From assembly GCA_046160345.1 (NCBI GenBank), contig JBJXGO010000076.1, positions 1 to 15,611 of the forward strand: 15,611 nucleotides of DNA. The letters are read 5' to 3'. The stretch is from M3007 sp046160345 (GTDB lineage: Bacteria; Bacteroidota; Bacteroidia; Chitinophagales; Saprospiraceae). This document shows positions 15,101 through 15,611 of the stretch, piece after piece. Below the pieces are notes generated by a model that searched no databases, had not been told where the DNA came from, and saw only the letters and a list, made by a program, of their open reading frames with translations. Numbering within the stretch: position 1 is the first letter of the stretch; each line of letters opens with the position of its first letter. The translations under genes and the position numbers were made by a program.

Positions 15101-15327
15101 GCTCCGAAGTAGAAGAGGTTGGGCTTGCCCGCTACACCCGTCACGGCAGCCGAGCGGCCTCCCCGGAAAGGGCCGACATTGCGCCATTGCAGGGAGTTAA
15201 AAAGGCTGTCGTTTACGGTAAAAATCTGGGCATTGCCTGATTTGGCGGATGAAACATCTTTGCTTTTTTGAGCAAAAAGGAAGGTTTGCAGGGAAATACA
15301 GAGGATGAGGATAGCGAATCGTTTCAT
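12142..15327 (-). CDS. Large secreted Asp-box (BNR/VPS10-like) beta-propeller protein
   Basis: This 1,061-residue protein has a clear signal peptide (1-19, cleaved before Q20). About eleven Asp-box turns of the form S/T-x-D-x-G-x-x-W occur at roughly 84, 138, 189, 247, 297, 342, 384, 529, 597, 649 and 693 (for example TQDGGRTW, TRDGGKTW, STDSGDSW, TRDGGKNW). These indicate two beta-propellers, as in sortilin and sialidase-like proteins. The block FSPHDPKKLYAASNHLHVT near 511-529 is characteristic of this bacterial family. Residues about 840-925 look like an Ig/FlgD-type sandwich (YPDAEKFEGMILWSY, then VPGSYRIRL). The end (about 940-1061) is charged and helical. No type IX secretion C-terminal domain is seen. 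Such proteins are often annotated as glycosyl hydrolases, but I see no proof of catalysis. The start is supported by the signal peptide and a promoter-like box just upstream. Confidence 0.9.
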   Translation of the reverse strand: MKRFAILILCISLQTFLFAQKSKDVSSAKSGNAQIFTVNDSLFNSLQWRNVGPFRGGRSAAVTGVAGKPNLFYFGATGGGIWRTQDGGRTWENISDGFFGGSIGAIEVAPSDNNVIYVGGGECTVRGNVSSGTGMWKSEDAGRTWKSAGLKNSRHIPRIRIHPSNADIAYAAVLGDLFKASDERGLYRTRDGGKTWQRIHFINENVGAVDICLDPTNPRILYASFWKVRRSPFDLSSGGPGSSLWKSTDSGDSWTELTKNEGLPKDTIGIIGVTVSPQRPDRVWAIIESQTGGVFRSDDGGKKWTKVNEDRNLRQRAWYYTRIYADSKDEDVVYVMNVAYHKSKDGGKTFQSKYAPHGDHHDFWVAPEDPKRLIIGDDGGAQISYDGGETWTTYHNQPTAQFYRVTTDNAFPFRIYGAQQDNSSVRIAHRTDGNSIGDRDFEPTAGGECGHIAIDPTNNEIVYGGEYHGFLSRVDHQNRIYRAINVWPEDNMGHGAEDAKYRFQWNFPLFFSPHDPKKLYAASNHLHVTSNEGQSWQTISPDLTTNDKSRQKSSGGPITQDNTGVEYYCTIFAAAESPRVKDLIWTGSDDGLVQITRDGGKNWTNVTPPNLPKWTMVNSLEPDPHSDGGCYLACTGYKQGDYQPYLFKTKDYGKTWTKITDGIGNEDFTRVVRADPKSPGILYAGTEQGMYISFTDGRSWQKFQQNLPIVPITDLSIKDEHLIAATQGRAFWMIDDLSPLRQIVAMLPSEDLSPSQTLSNKAVHLFQPKASYRMRGSVSKGSKTSGENHPNGTVAHFYLKNKPGEKDTVTLVILENDGDTIKIFSNQKLPKTWENRGGKMEDLKKGGNSFTWNHRYPDAEKFEGMILWSYDLEGPKAVPGSYRIRLTAAGKTEEQSFQILPDPRSGASAQAFAQQFDFVQSVGKKLTDAHGAIKEIRNVRGQMKSMTDGLPKDDKYKPIRTLSAQIDSAMTLVEQTIYQTKNRSNQDPLNFPVRLNDKLANLMGQTVEGDFAPTNQAIEVREMLFRLTDEQLGKWKALKEKDLPELNRMVRESGVDLIRVK

Positions 15328-15350
15328 ATTGCAGACTTTGTTTTAGGCTG

Positions 15351-15385
15351 CAAGGATAGGGAAGATTTGTCCTTATGTGTTCAAA
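15351..15385 (-). promoter_or_regulatory. Probable promoter of the Asp-box protein gene
   Basis: On the minus strand TATCCTTG (complement of 15351-15358) is one base from TAnnTTTG. TTTG (complement of 15382-15385) lies 23 bp upstream as a -33 element. The ATG follows 23 bp downstream. The -33 element lies within the last codons of the upstream HEPN gene. Confidence 0.4.
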
Positions 15386-15611
15386 TAAAGTTTTGTCGCG
15401 CTCAGAAATTTGCTTGCTGAGTCTATAGCAAAGCGGGCATTTTCTTCTGTGGGCTCAAAATCAAGGTCATAATCACCAGATTGCCGAAGTTCGAAGACTT
15501 CCCTGAAGTTATCCCGATGCTCCTTGGAAAACGCCCCGTTTTTTACAAACAGTTCGTTGAACTTTACATACACGCCTTGGTGGGTTTTAGGCTGTAAATC
15601 AATTTCTGCCA
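15373..15611 (-). CDS. HEPN-domain protein, UPF0332/COG1895 type (N-terminus beyond window edge)
   Basis: The minus-strand frame is open from the right edge to the stop at 15373-15375, giving 78 complete C-terminal codons. Visible family marks are LQPKTHQGVYVKFNELFVK near the start, then FELRQSGDYDLDFE and a final helix DSASKFLSATKLYL. The pattern KTHxGV followed by LRQxxDYD is typical of UPF0332 HEPN proteins, small all-helical proteins usually paired with a MNT-type nucleotidyltransferase in toxin-antitoxin-like modules. The partner would be expected just upstream, outside the window. A GTG at 15571-15573 is in frame, but the KTH block before it shows the protein begins further right. The role as toxin or RNase is inference from the family. 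Confidence 0.75.
   Translation of the reverse strand, partial: AEIDLQPKTHQGVYVKFNELFVKNGAFSKEHRDNFREVFELRQSGDYDLDFEPTEENARFAIDSASKFLSATKLYLNT

Overview
The window looks like a chromosomal segment of a member of the Bacteroidota with moderate GC content. Four things point there: a TonB-dependent receptor with an N-terminal STN domain followed by a carboxypeptidase-regulatory-like domain; a PD40 / carboxypeptidase-regulatory-like / OmpA envelope protein; a very large secreted Asp-box (BNR) propeller protein; and promoter-like boxes matching the Bacteroidota -7 consensus TAnnTTTG (best at 2906-2913 and 7675-7682). A lycopene cyclase implies a pigmented, carotenoid-making organism. Assignment to a family such as Saprospiraceae or Chitinophagaceae would be a guess. 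I see no rRNA, tRNA, CRISPR array, transposase or phage gene.

Layout from left to right. The receptor gene (minus) runs off the left edge and is divergent from lycopene cyclase (plus), which is followed closely by coaE (dephospho-CoA kinase). coaE converges on a serine acetyltransferase (minus), which is divergent from kdsA (KDO-8-phosphate synthase, plus). Then come a small mechanosensitive channel (plus), the PD40-OmpA protein (plus) and a signal-peptide-bearing PPP-type metallophosphatase (plus), the last two probably cotranscribed. These converge on a NahK-like sugar-kinase-family protein (minus). The 1,061-residue Asp-box protein (minus) follows, and finally the C-terminal part of a HEPN (UPF0332-type) protein cut by the right edge. 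The genes are mostly housekeeping or envelope functions (outer-membrane uptake, LPS inner core, osmotic release, cell-wall anchoring, CoA, cysteine, carotenoid). They do not form one pathway.

The most distinctive content lies between the genes. Six gaps carry inverted or tandem repeats, and these repeats often supply the start or stop codons of the flanking genes. Three gaps contain arrays of 7-bp units of the general form ATGANNN: ATGACCA/ATGATCA before lycopene cyclase, and ATGAACT/ATGATGT before cysE and between the phosphatase and kinase genes. Three others contain long near-perfect palindromes: 4804-4898, 6721-6757 and 12101-12133. The stop codons of coaE, kdsA and the kinase, and the start codons of lycopene cyclase and cysE, lie inside these elements. 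This repeat architecture is the best candidate here for something not well described. The genes themselves belong to known families.
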